NCBI GenBank assembly: GCA_963759735.1
Contig: CAVXAF010000007.1
Coordinates: 620,001 to 684,000, forward strand
Length of the DNA stretch: 64,000 bases
From: Hyphomicrobium_A sp963759735
GTDB taxonomy: Bacteria; Pseudomonadota; Alphaproteobacteria; Rhizobiales; Hyphomicrobiaceae
Direction: 5' to 3'
Of the stretch, positions 18,103 to 27,155 are shown one piece after another. Both the position numbers and the translations under genes were made by a program. Positions within the stretch are counted from its first letter, which is position 1. Every line of letters starts with the position of its first letter. The notes under the pieces were generated by a model. It searched no databases and was not told where the DNA came from. It saw nothing but the letters and a program-made list of their open reading frames with translations.

Positions 18103-19323
18103 ATGCGGCGTTGCCGACTGTGGAAGGCTCTGGTGGCCATCGCCATGCTCGTGGCGGTGACAGGGGCGTGGTCCAGCGAAGCGCTTGCCGGCACCGTCCA
18201 GGACTTCCTCGCCACTCTGCCCGCCGGGCAGCAGTCGGAGTTCATCGCCTGGCGCACCGCCAAGAGCCAGCACGACCGCATGCTCGACGCCTATTGGCAC
18301 GATATCGAGCAAAAGCGTGCCGGACGGCGGGCCAAGCGCGCCAAGACAAAATTCTTCGACACCGACGACTACGTCTGGACTTTCCCTCCGACCTACCAGG
18401 GCCCGCGCCTCAGCGCCGACCTCGATAAGCAGTGGTCGCGTTTTCTCGCTGCCCAGGAGAAGTCCGAGCCCGGCAAGGCGCCGCCCAAGCCGATGCCCGC
18501 ACTCGCCGACTTTCTCGCTGCTGCGCAGAAGCACTACGGCTTTGCGCCGGCACGCATATCGGAGGCCGAGTTCAAGCGTCGTTACGCTATGGAGGCGGTA
18601 TCGCTCGGCCTTGGCAAGGAACAGGTCGTGCGCGTCTACGCGCTCGAGACCGGTGGCGACGGCACGGCCGACATGCAGGCCGGCATCAATCCCATTACCA
18701 AGAAGGGCAAGCCGATCTCCTCGGCCCTCGGCTACGCGCAGCTGCTGCACGCCAACACCATTGGCGAACTCGTCAAGCACGGCGACAACTTCATCAAGCG
18801 TCTGCAGCGCCTGAAGGCCGGCGCCCGCGATCAGGCGCGAGCCGACGAACTGCAGCGCAAGATCGCCTCGCTGCAGGCCATGCTGCGCAGCGCCAAGTCG
18901 GTGCCCGACAACTGGTATCGTCATGTCACTTACGCGCAGACGTCGAAGGGCTACGGCATCCACGCCATCAATCTCGACGGCGATATCGGTCCGTGGCTGC
19001 AATCGCTGAAACTGCGCGGACTGAAGGACTTTGCCGCCCGCAAGGGGGTGACGAACCTCTCGGGCGAGGAGATCGAGCTGATGAACCTCTCCGGCCCCGC
19101 CACCGGCCTGGAGATGATGCAACCCGTCGGGCTGACTGTGCCAACGCCGAATTTCTTCGCCCGCCGCGCCTATTACGTGAACAAGATGGTGATCGACAAA
19201 ACCTCGGCCGAGCTGCTGGCTGAGTTTACGCGCCGCATGGACGCCAGCTCGCGCAAGCCGGGAGCCGTCGAGTTCGCCAAGGCCTTCGATGAGGTGCAGC
19301 AGGACAAGCTGCCCTGGCGGTAG
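18103..19323 (+). CDS. Exported lysozyme-fold-like protein, probable lytic transglycosylase relative
   Basis: A 406-residue protein beginning MRRCRLWKALVAIAML, a clear signal peptide, after an AAAAGGAGG site. A TTG two codons upstream has better spacing and could be the real start. The middle region (about residues 180-230) has VVRVYALETGGDGTADMQAG followed by SSALGYAQLL. This is the pattern of a catalytic Glu and the later 'GxxQ' loop of lysozyme-like transglycosylases, which would make it a peptidoglycan-acting enzyme. Two coiled helical stretches flank that core. The family assignment is by eye and no exact family is known to me. It stands alone, with the next gene 125 bp on. Confidence 0.6.
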   Translation: MRRCRLWKALVAIAMLVAVTGAWSSEALAGTVQDFLATLPAGQQSEFIAWRTAKSQHDRMLDAYWHDIEQKRAGRRAKRAKTKFFDTDDYVWTFPPTYQGPRLSADLDKQWSRFLAAQEKSEPGKAPPKPMPALADFLAAAQKHYGFAPARISEAEFKRRYAMEAVSLGLGKEQVVRVYALETGGDGTADMQAGINPITKKGKPISSALGYAQLLHANTIGELVKHGDNFIKRLQRLKAGARDQARADELQRKIASLQAMLRSAKSVPDNWYRHVTYAQTSKGYGIHAINLDGDIGPWLQSLKLRGLKDFAARKGVTNLSGEEIELMNLSGPATGLEMMQPVGLTVPTPNFFARRAYYVNKMVIDKTSAELLAEFTRRMDASSRKPGAVEFAKAFDEVQQDKLPWR

Positions 19324-19448
19324 GGCTCCTGATGGGGCCCTCAACCCTACTCAGGTCGGGCAAAATTGGACCAGCGGTGCAGTTTTGCATCAGACTTCCA
19401 GGCCGGCCGCCCGTATGATCCATCCAGCAATAACCTGGGGCAGGTAGC

Positions 19449-20123
19449 ATGCAGTGGCATAAGTTTGGGGGCGTTGCTTTGGCGTGCCTCGTTCTTACCT
19501 CCGTCGTTGCGGCTCCTGCGGCCGCCCAGCAATGGCGCCTGCCGAGCCTGAGCTACGCCTCGGACGACGAGGTTGCGGGGATCGCCCGCACCGGCTTTAT
19601 CCTTTCTCCTGACCTGAGCATCAGCGACGAGCTGTCGCTTGGCGGCACCGGCAGCGCGCTGCTCGAGGATACCGAGGGTTGGGCGATCGGCGGCAAATTC
19701 GGCTACGACTGGCAGTTCGGCAATATCGTCGTCGGTGGCATCACCGATGCTTTCTATTCGTTCGCCGACGGTGATGGTCGCGGCGGCGCCCTGTACAAGT
19801 CGGAGCTGAACTACTACGGCACCGTGCGCGGCAAGCTCGGCTACTCGTTCGGTCGTCTCATGGCCTATGGTACGGCCGGCTACGCCTACGGCGAGCTTGA
19901 GGTGAAGGGCACCGGTCCCGGCGGCACTTCGGCCAGCGAAATGCTCAGCGGCTGGACCTATGGCGGCGGTCTTGAATACTTCTGGAACCGCGACATCAAC
20001 CTGCACGTCGGCTATCGCCGCATAGATTTTGACGACCAGACTTTCTCGTCGCTGCCAGCCGGCAACAACACGCTGTCGCCCGAGATGGACGTCATCGACT
20101 TCGGATTGATGACCCGCTTCTGA
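19449..20123 (+). CDS. Outer-membrane beta-barrel protein, Omp25/Omp31-like
   Basis: A 224-residue protein with a signal peptide (ALACLVLTSVVAAPAAAQ) and an eight-strand barrel pattern: alternating aromatic/glycine strands such as GGKFGYDWQFGNIVVGG, VRGKLGYSFGRLMAYGTAG and WTYGGGLEYFW, ending in the outer-membrane C-terminal signature FGLMTRF. This matches the small porin-like Omp25 family of rhizobia and Brucella. Its stop lies one base from the stop of convergent hemF. Confidence 0.85.
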   Translation: MQWHKFGGVALACLVLTSVVAAPAAAQQWRLPSLSYASDDEVAGIARTGFILSPDLSISDELSLGGTGSALLEDTEGWAIGGKFGYDWQFGNIVVGGITDAFYSFADGDGRGGALYKSELNYYGTVRGKLGYSFGRLMAYGTAGYAYGELEVKGTGPGGTSASEMLSGWTYGGGLEYFWNRDINLHVGYRRIDFDDQTFSSLPAGNNTLSPEMDVIDFGLMTRF

Positions 20124-20124
20124 T

Positions 20125-21053
20125 CTAGGGCCACTTCACGACCGGCGGCATCGACGACAGGATCGAGTTCGACGTTGCCCCCGGTTTTCAGCCCGAAGAC
20201 CGTGCCGCGATCGTAGAGCAGGTTGAACTCGACGTAGCGCCCGCGGCGCACCAGCTGCTCCTCGCGCTCGGCTTCCTTCCACGGCAGCCCAAAATTGCCC
20301 CGCACCAGCATGGGATAGACGCGTGCAAAGGCGCGGCCGACATCCTGCGTGAAGGCGAAAGCGGCATCCCAGCCGCCCTCCGTCTCGGGCGGCGTCAGGT
20401 AATCGAAAAAGATGCCGCCGACCCCCCGCATCTCTTTGCGATGCGGCAGGTAGAAGTATTCCTCGCACCAGGCTCCGATAGCGCGGATAGTCGGCGACCG
20501 CGTGCGCCGCGCAGGCTCCGTACATCGCCGCGTGGAATGCAAGCGTGTCGGCGTCCTCCTGCTTGCGCCGCCGATCGAGCACCGGCGTCAGGTCGGCTCC
20601 GCCGCCGAACCACCATTTTGAGGTGACGACCATGCGCGTGTTCATGTGCACGGCCGGCACGTTGGGGTTCTGCGGATGGGCGATCAGCGAGATGCCTGAG
20701 GCCCAGAACTCGGGATGCTCCTCGGCGCCGGGAATCTGCTTGCGAAACTCTGGGGCGAACTCGCCGTGCACCGTTGAGGTGTGCACGCCGACCTTCTCGA
20801 AGACGCGGCCGTGCATCACGCTCATGACGCCGCCGCCTCCGGGCACGCCACTGTGGTCGGTCCGCTCCCAGGGTGTGCGCGTGAACCGCCCCGCCGGACG
20901 GTCCGACAATGGCGCGCCGGCGGGCAACTCATCCTCCAGCTGCTCGAAGGCCGCGCAGATCGTATTGCGCAACTCCTCGAACCAGGCGCGGGCCGCCTGT
21001 TGATGCTCGGCGAGCGCCCTTGCCTGCAGCGTTGGCGGACTGAGTTCGGTCAT
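20125..21053 (-). CDS. hemF: Oxygen-dependent coproporphyrinogen III oxidase, frame broken twice
   Basis: HemF converts coproporphyrinogen III to protoporphyrinogen IX with oxygen in haem synthesis. The start is the ATG at 21053 (MTELSPPTLQ). Conserved parts are GGGGVMSVMHGRVFEKVG, NPNVPAVHMNTRM and WWFGGGADLTP. Two inserted bases break the frame. An extra base at 20474 separates ADYPRYR from AWCEEYFYLPHR. An extra base at 20167 near the end replaces the family C-terminus. Removing both gives 308 residues ending SSMPPVVKWP, exactly the family ending, with the TAG at 20125-20127. Two independent errors in one conserved gene support sequencing error over decay. Confidence 0.93.
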
Positions 21054-21237
21054 GCCTGTCGTCCTCGAACCCTTTTGTTGGCGCAATTCCCCCTATATAT
21101 CCCCTGCAAAGATGTCTAGGGGCACGCCGTCTGCAGAGCTCCCAAGACCTGGAAAAACATCACGTTCCGCGCCCGAGGCTCTTGCGAGCAGCCCGCCGCG
21201 TTGGGCGTCGTCGGCCTTTTGAGGCCCGGAGTTCTCA

Positions 21238-23104
21238 ATGATTGCCCGCTTCTTTCGCTGGCTGGAGTTGCGCATCGATTCATTCCCGGCCGAGCAGCCG
21301 GGCATGCCGCCGAAGTCGTTCTGGGGCTTCGTGTTCCACTACACGAAACCGTTCTGGCCGATGATCGCCATTTCGGCGGCCCTGTCGGCGACCATCGCGC
21401 TGATCGAAGTTTCGCTGTTCGGCTTCCTCGGCAACCTCGTCGACTGGCTGTCGAAGGCCGACCGCGCGACGTTCTGGTCGACGCACGGCCCGTTCCTCAT
21501 CGGCATGGGCGTCGTCGTCCTGCTGCTGCTGCCGGCCCTGAAGTTCTTCTACGAGGCGGTCGTCCACCAGGGGCTGCTCTCGAGTTTTACCACGCGCACG
21601 CGCTGGCAGGCGCATCGCTACGTGCTGCGCCAGTCGATGGCCTTCTTCAACGACGACTTCGCCGGCCGCGTCGCCACGAAGGTGATGCAGACCGCGATGG
21701 CGGTGCGCGAGGTGATCATGAAGATCACCGAGGTGCTGCTGTACGTCGCAATCTACTTCACCGGCGCCGTCTTCCTTTTCGCGGCGACCGACCTGCGCCT
21801 GTCGGCGCCGCTGCTGCTGTGGCTGGCTGGATATCTCGTCGCCATGCGCTACTTCATCCCGCGGCTGGGGCGCATCTCGCACCGGCAGTCGGATGCGCGC
21901 TCGGTGATGACCGGCCGCGTCGTCGACACGCTATACCAACATGTCGACGGTGAAGATGTTCGCCCACGCCGAACGCGAGGATAACTACGCGCTCGAAAGC
22001 ATGAGCACCTTCCTTGACGCGGTGCGCGAGCAGCTGCGCCTGGTCACGCTGCTCACCGTGGCGCTCAACTGCCTCAATGCGCTGCTGCTGTTCATGGTTG
22101 CCGGCACGTCGCTTTGGCTATGGTCGATCGACGCCGTGACCACCGGCGCCATCGCGCTGTCGGTCGGCCTCGTGCTGCGCCTGCAGGGCATGTCGCACTG
22201 GATCATGTGGGAGGTCGCGGGCCTGTTCGAGAACGTCGGCGTCGTGCAGGACGGCCTCGAGACGATCGCGCGCGAGCGCAGCGTCGTCGACGTGCCCGAT
22301 GCCAAGCCGCTCGAGGTTCCGCGCGGCGACATCGCGTTCGACCGTATCGACTTCAACTACGGGCGCGATCCCGGCACGGGACGCGGCAGCGTCATCGAGA
22401 ATCTTTCGCTGCACGTCGCGCCGGGCGAGAAGGTCGGGCTCGTCGGTCGCTCGGGCGCCGGCAAGTCGACCCTGGTCAGCCTGCTGCTGCGTTTCTACGA
22501 CCTCAACGGCGGCCGCGTGCTGATCGATGGTCAGGACATCTCGAAGGTCACGCAGGATAGCCTGCGGGCGCAGATCGGCATGGTCACGCAGGATACCTCG
22601 CTGCTGCACCGTTCGGTGATGGACAATATCCTCTACGGGCGGCCGGACGCGGTGGAAGCCGACGCCATCGCAGCGGCCAAGCAAGCCGCCGCGCATGATT
22701 TTATACGCAACCTTGAGGACATGAAGGGGCGAACCGCCTACGAGGCGCACGTCGGCGAACGCGGCGTGAAGCTGTCGGGCGGCCAGCGCCAGCGGGTCGC
22801 CATCGCGCGCGTGCTGTTGAAGGATGCGCCCATCCTGGTGCTCGACGAGGCAACCAGCGCGCTCGACAGCGAGGTCGAGGCGGCGATCCAGGAACAGCTC
22901 GTCAACCTCATGAAAGGTAAGACGGTCATCGCCATTGCCCATCGCCTGTCGACGATCGCTGCCATGGATCGGCTGATCATCATGGACGAGGGCAAAATCG
23001 TCGAGCAGGGCTCGCACGCCGAGCTGCTACGCCGCGGCGGCCTATATGCCGAGCTGTGGGCGCGCCAGTCTGGCGGCTTCCTTGCGCAGGACGCGGCGGA
23101 GTGA
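21238..23104 (+). CDS. ABC transporter, fused TMD-NBD exporter half, one inserted base
   Basis: A type IV ABC exporter of about 621 residues after correction. The N-terminal half has six membrane segments from about residue 30 and ends at 310. The ATPase half has Walker A GRSGAGKSTLV, signature LSGGQRQRVAIAR, Walker B ILVLDEATSALD and the switch His in IAHRLSTIA. An extra C at 21931 shifts the frame; dropping it reads RVVDTYTNMSTVKMFAHAERE without a break. The sequence resembles multidrug/lipid-exporter half-transporters that act as homodimers. No neighbouring gene hints at the substrate. Confidence 0.9.
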
Positions 23105-23173
23105 CCTGCGTCAGCCGAAAGACGGGATCGTTACACCGCGCACGCCGCATGCGCCAAATTGCCTACCGGTTTC

Positions 23174-23202
23174 TTGACCTGCGGGGTTGAGCGCTCTTTA
23201 GA
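23174..23202 (+). promoter_or_regulatory. Possible promoter of the petABC operon
   Basis: TTGACC (23174-23179), 17 bp and TTTAGA (23197-23202) lie about 175 bp upstream of petA in the 272-bp gap after the ABC exporter gene. The -35 is good; the -10 matches only three consensus positions. Confidence 0.3.
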
Positions 23203-23376
23203 ACGATGTCAATAAACCGCATGGCAAATCGCCGGGTTCTATAGGCCAATCCCGTTGGCACGCTCGGGCTCGATGGCACCAGCCTTCGCAGCGCGGGCGT
23301 TTTCCTATCGGCGGCAGCCGAAGGAATTCAGTTCAGTGCGGCACGTCTTCAGAACAGCGACCTAGCGGAGGCACTC

Positions 23377-23950
23377 GTGGCAGTTGACGCCGAAGAACCG
23401 GACCGCAGGGACTTTCTCGTCCTCGCGGCCAGCGCCTTCGTTGCCGTTGGCGGCGCGGTGACGCTGTGGCCCTTCATCCAGCAGATGAACCCCGATGCCG
23501 GCGCGCAGGCGCTTGCCTCCATCGAGGTCGATATCGCGCCGGTCAAAGAAGGTCAGGCGATCACCGTGCTGTGGCGCGGCAAGCCTGTGTTCATTCGCCA
23601 TCGCACACCCGAAGAGATCAAGGTTGCCAACGCCGTTCCACTGACCGATCTCGTCGATGAGTTGGCGCGCAACGAAGCGCTGCCCGAAGATGCCAAGGCG
23701 ACCGACCTCAACCGTACCGTCAAGGGCCACGAGAACTGGCTCGATCATGGTCGGCATCTGCACCCACCTCGGCTGCATCCCCAAGGGGCAGTCGCTGGGC
23801 GACTCCAAGGGCGATTTCGGCGGCTGGCTGTGTCCTTGCCACGGATCGCACTACGATACCGCTGGCCGAATCCGCAAGGGACCGGCTCCGCGCAACCTCG
23901 AGGTGCCGGTCTACAGCTTCATTTCCGACACCAAGATCAAGATCGGCTGA
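23377..23950 (+). CDS. petA: Rieske iron-sulfur protein of cytochrome bc1, one inserted base
   Basis: The Rieske subunit of complex III carries electrons from quinol to cytochrome c1. The GTG start at 23377 follows GCGGAGGC. An N-terminal twin-arginine-type anchor is seen (DRRDFLVLAASAFVAVGG), then a soluble domain with the cluster ligands CTHLGC and CPCHGSHYD. An extra G at 23743 breaks the frame. Without it the join reads ENWLIMVGICTHLGCIP and the protein is 190 residues, normal length. It is the first gene of petABC, 16 bp before petB. Confidence 0.95.
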
Positions 23951-23966
23951 TGCGCCGCGGAGCTCC

Positions 23967-25248
23967 ATGTCTGATCACGGATTAACTCACGGTTCGACCT
24001 ATCAGCCGACCACCAAGTTCGGCAAATGGATGGATGCGCGCTTGCCAATCGCGCGCATGCTCCACGTGCAGGCCGTCGACTTTCCGACGCCACGCAACCT
24101 GAACTACTGGTGGACGTTCGGCGGCATCCTCACCTTCATGCTCGTCGCGCAGATCCTTACCGGCATCGTGCTGGCCATGCACTACCAGCCGAGCGCGCGA
24201 AGCCGCCTTCGATTCCGTCGATCGAATTCGTCGCGACGTCAACTTCGGCTGGCTGCTGCGCAACCTGCATGCGGTCGGCGCCTCGATGTTCTTCATCGCC
24301 GCTTACGTCCACATCTTCCGCGGTCTTTACTACGGGTCCTACAAGGCTCCGCGCGAGGTGCTGTGGATCATCGGCGTCTTGATCTTCCTGGTCATGATGG
24401 CCACGGCCTTCATGGGCTACTCGCTCCCCTGGGGGCAGATGAGCTTCTGGGGCGTCACCGTCATCACCAACCTGTTCTCCTCACTCGACAGCATCTGGAA
24501 GGGCCTCGGCACGACCATGGTCGAATGGCTGTGGGGCGGCTACGCGGTCACCGGCGTGACGCTCAACCGTTTCTACAGCCTGCACTATCTGCTTCCCTTC
24601 GTGCTCACCGGCCTCGTTGGCCTGCATCTCTGGGCACTGCACGTCGTCGGGCAGAACAGCCCGACGGGTCTCGATATCAAGACGGCGTCCGACGCAGTGC
24701 CGTTCACGCCCTACGCGACGTCGAAGGACGCATTCGCCATGTTCGCGTTCCTGCTGCTGTTCACCTGGTTCGCTTTCTTCCTGCCCGACTATCTCGGGCA
24801 CGCCGACAACTACATCGAAGCCAACCCGCTGGTGACGCCGCCGCACATCGTGCCCGAATGGTACTTCCTGCCGTTCTACGCGATCCTGCGCGCCATCCCG
24901 TCCAAGCTGTTCGGCGTCATCGCCATGTTCGCGGCCATCGCCGTGCTGCTGTTCGTGCCCTGGCTCGATACCAGCCGCGTGCGCTCGACCAAGTATCGCC
25001 CGGTCTATCGCTGGTTCTTCTGGCTGTTCGTGTTCAGCGCCGTGGCCCTCGGCTGGCTCGGCTCCAAGCCGCCGGATGCCGAGTACGTCTTCTGGGCGCG
25101 TGTCTTCACGTTCTACTACTTCGCGCACTTCCTCGTCGTCATGCCGCTGGTCGGCTGGATGGAGACGCCGCTGAAAGTGCCCGGCTCGATCACCGAGGCG
25201 GTGCTCGGCAAGGACAAGGGCGCCAAACCGGCGCTGGCCAAGGCCTGA
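23967..25248 (+). CDS. petB: Cytochrome b of cytochrome bc1, one inserted base
   Basis: The membrane subunit with two b haems and the quinol sites. The corrected length is 426 residues. Visible features: the N-terminal WWTFGGILTF and LAMHYQPSA segments, haem-ligand helices (NLHAVGASMFF, AYVHIFRGLYYGSY), the Qo-site PEWY (VPEWYFLPFYAILR), and several membrane helices. One surplus base in the GCGCGC run at 24193-24199 shifts the frame. Removing it gives MHYQPSAEAAFDSVDRIRRD. Cytochrome b is separate from c1 here, unlike the fused fbcH of Bradyrhizobium. Confidence 0.95.
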
Positions 25249-25258
25249 GGGGGCTCAC

Positions 25259-26146
25259 ATGAGAAGACTAGAGCCTTCCAAGTGGCGCGGCGGGTTGGTG
25301 GCGGTCCTGGTCACGCTGGCGGGTGCAGCTCCGTTTGCGCATTCGGCGCGGGCCGCCGAGGGCGCCGTCATCGAGCGCCAGGACTGGACGTTCGCAGGCT
25401 TCACCGGCCAATACGACAAGGCCCAGTTGCAGCGCGGCTTCCAGGTCTACCAGCAGGTCTGCACGGCCTGTCATGGTCTGAAGCGCGTGCGCTTCCGCAA
25501 TCTCGCTGAGCCCGGCGGTCCGGAGTTTCCCGAGGCATCCGTCAAAGCGCTCGCCGTCGGCTGGCCATACCAGATCTCCGGCTCGCTCGACGATCAGGGC
25601 AACCCCATCGACCGCTTGCCTGGTCTCGCCGACCCGATGATCGGACCCTACAAGAACGACGTGCAGGCGCGTGCTGCGCAGAACGGCGCTCTGCCGCCCG
25701 ACTTGTCGCTCATCGCCAAGGCGCGCAGCGTCGAAAGCCACGCGCCCTGGTACAGCCAGTGGCTGTACATGTTGCGCGACATGGCCATCAGCTATCAGGA
25801 AGGCGGCGCAGACTATCTCTATGCGCTGCTGACCGGCTATCACGAGCCGCCGCCGTCCATGACGATGAGCGAGGGCATGTACTACAATGCCGCGTTTCCG
25901 GGCCACCAGCTGGCGATGCCGCCGCCGTTGTCGAAGGATAACTTCGTCGAGTATCAGCCCGAGTCCGGCTACAAGGGCTCGCTCGAGCAGAACGCGCACG
26001 ACGTCTCGGCCTTCCTTGCCTGGTCGGCCGATCCGAATCTCAACACCCGCAAGCGGCTTGGCTGGCAGGTGCTGCTCTATCTCTTGATCACCACCGTGCT
26101 GCTCTACCTCGTCAAAAAGCGGATCTGGTCGCGCCTGAAGCACTGA
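25259..26146 (+). CDS. petC: Cytochrome c1 of cytochrome bc1
   Basis: A 295-residue cytochrome c1. A signal peptide (about 1-33) is followed by the haem attachment motif VCTACHGLK near residues 66-74 and the acidic/aromatic core typical of c1. The methionine region GMYYNAAFPGHQLAMPPPL is present. A C-terminal anchor helix (GWQVLLYLLITTVLLYLVKK) ends in a basic tail. It lies 10 bp after petB in the same operon. It passes electrons to soluble or membrane cytochrome c. The frame is intact, unlike petA and petB. Confidence 0.95.
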   Translation: MRRLEPSKWRGGLVAVLVTLAGAAPFAHSARAAEGAVIERQDWTFAGFTGQYDKAQLQRGFQVYQQVCTACHGLKRVRFRNLAEPGGPEFPEASVKALAVGWPYQISGSLDDQGNPIDRLPGLADPMIGPYKNDVQARAAQNGALPPDLSLIAKARSVESHAPWYSQWLYMLRDMAISYQEGGADYLYALLTGYHEPPPSMTMSEGMYYNAAFPGHQLAMPPPLSKDNFVEYQPESGYKGSLEQNAHDVSAFLAWSADPNLNTRKRLGWQVLLYLLITTVLLYLVKKRIWSRLKH

Positions 26147-26196
26147 ATCGTTGCCTGCAAAGGGCACCGGCGTCGCGAGCATCGATTGGAGGCACC

Positions 26197-27075
26197 GTGG
26201 TCAAGTCCGTGCTGGGCATCGTGGGCGGCAGCGGTTTCTACAACCTGCCAGGTATCGAGAACCCCCACTGGGAGAAGATATCCAGTCCCTGGGGCGAGCC
26301 CTCCGACGAGATCCTATTCGCCGAGGTTGACGGCCTGCCGTTTCGCTTTCTGCCGCGCCACGGACGCGGGCACCGCGTCTCGCCGACCCACATCAACTAC
26401 CGCGCCAACATCGACGCGCTGAAGCGCGCGGGCGTTACCGATCTGGTCTCCATCTCCGCCTGCGGATCGCTGAAGGAGCAGTTCGCGCCCGGCCACTTCG
26501 TGCTCGTCGATCAATTCATTGACCGCACCTTCGCGCGCGAGAAAAGCTTCTTTGGCGAAGGCATCGTCGCCCACGTATCGATGGCGCATCCGGTGAGCCC
26601 GCTGCTCGTCGACGCCGTCGAGCAGGCGGCCAAGGCCGAGAACCTCGACTACACCAAGGGCGGGACGTATCTCGTCATGGAGGGGCCGCAGTTTTCGACG
26701 CGCGCTGAATCCTTCCTCTATCGAAGCTGGGGCTGCGACGTGATCGGCATGACCAACATGCCGGAGGCCAAGCTCGCCCGCGAGGCGGAGATCTGTTACG
26801 CAACCGTCGCGATGGTTACCGACTACGACTGCTGGCACGAGGAGGTGGCGCACGTCGACGTCGCTTCCGTGCTCGCGGTCATGAAGGGCAACACCGAGAA
26901 GGCGCAACGGCTCGTGCATAAGCTCGCGGAGATTTTCCCGCGCGAGCATCCGGCCTGCCCCATCGGCTCCGACACCGCCCTCGATGTGGCCATCATCACG
27001 GCGCCCGAGGCGCGCGACCCCAAGCTGCTGGCCAAGCTCGACGCCGTCGCCGGTCGAGTGCTCGGCAAGGGCTGA
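26197..27075 (+). CDS. mtnP: S-methyl-5'-thioadenosine phosphorylase
   Basis: A 292-residue purine nucleoside phosphorylase of the MTAP type, splitting methylthioadenosine to adenine and 5-methylthioribose-1-phosphate. The GTG start at 26197 has a GGAGG site. Signature parts are GIVGGSGFYNLPG, LPRHGRGHRVSPTHINYRAN, SACGSLKEQFAPGHFV and MEGPQFSTRAES. It follows petC by 50 bp, a common alphaproteobacterial order. The product can feed mtnA, encoded about 9 kb downstream, and adenine can feed apt. Confidence 0.95.
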   Translation: MVKSVLGIVGGSGFYNLPGIENPHWEKISSPWGEPSDEILFAEVDGLPFRFLPRHGRGHRVSPTHINYRANIDALKRAGVTDLVSISACGSLKEQFAPGHFVLVDQFIDRTFAREKSFFGEGIVAHVSMAHPVSPLLVDAVEQAAKAENLDYTKGGTYLVMEGPQFSTRAESFLYRSWGCDVIGMTNMPEAKLAREAEICYATVAMVTDYDCWHEEVAHVDVASVLAVMKGNTEKAQRLVHKLAEIFPREHPACPIGSDTALDVAIITAPEARDPKLLAKLDAVAGRVLGKG

Positions 27076-27155
27076 CGTCGATGCAACTTGCCGCGACTGA
27101 GGCTGGCTGCTAGGCCTCGACGTGCGCCGGCCCAATTGATTCTATTACGGAAATC

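Noticed and set aside
27077..27123. ACGTCGA/TCGACGT inverted repeat after mtnP as a terminator
   Set aside because: The loop exceeds 30 bases and no T tract follows; chance in GC-rich sequence is likely.
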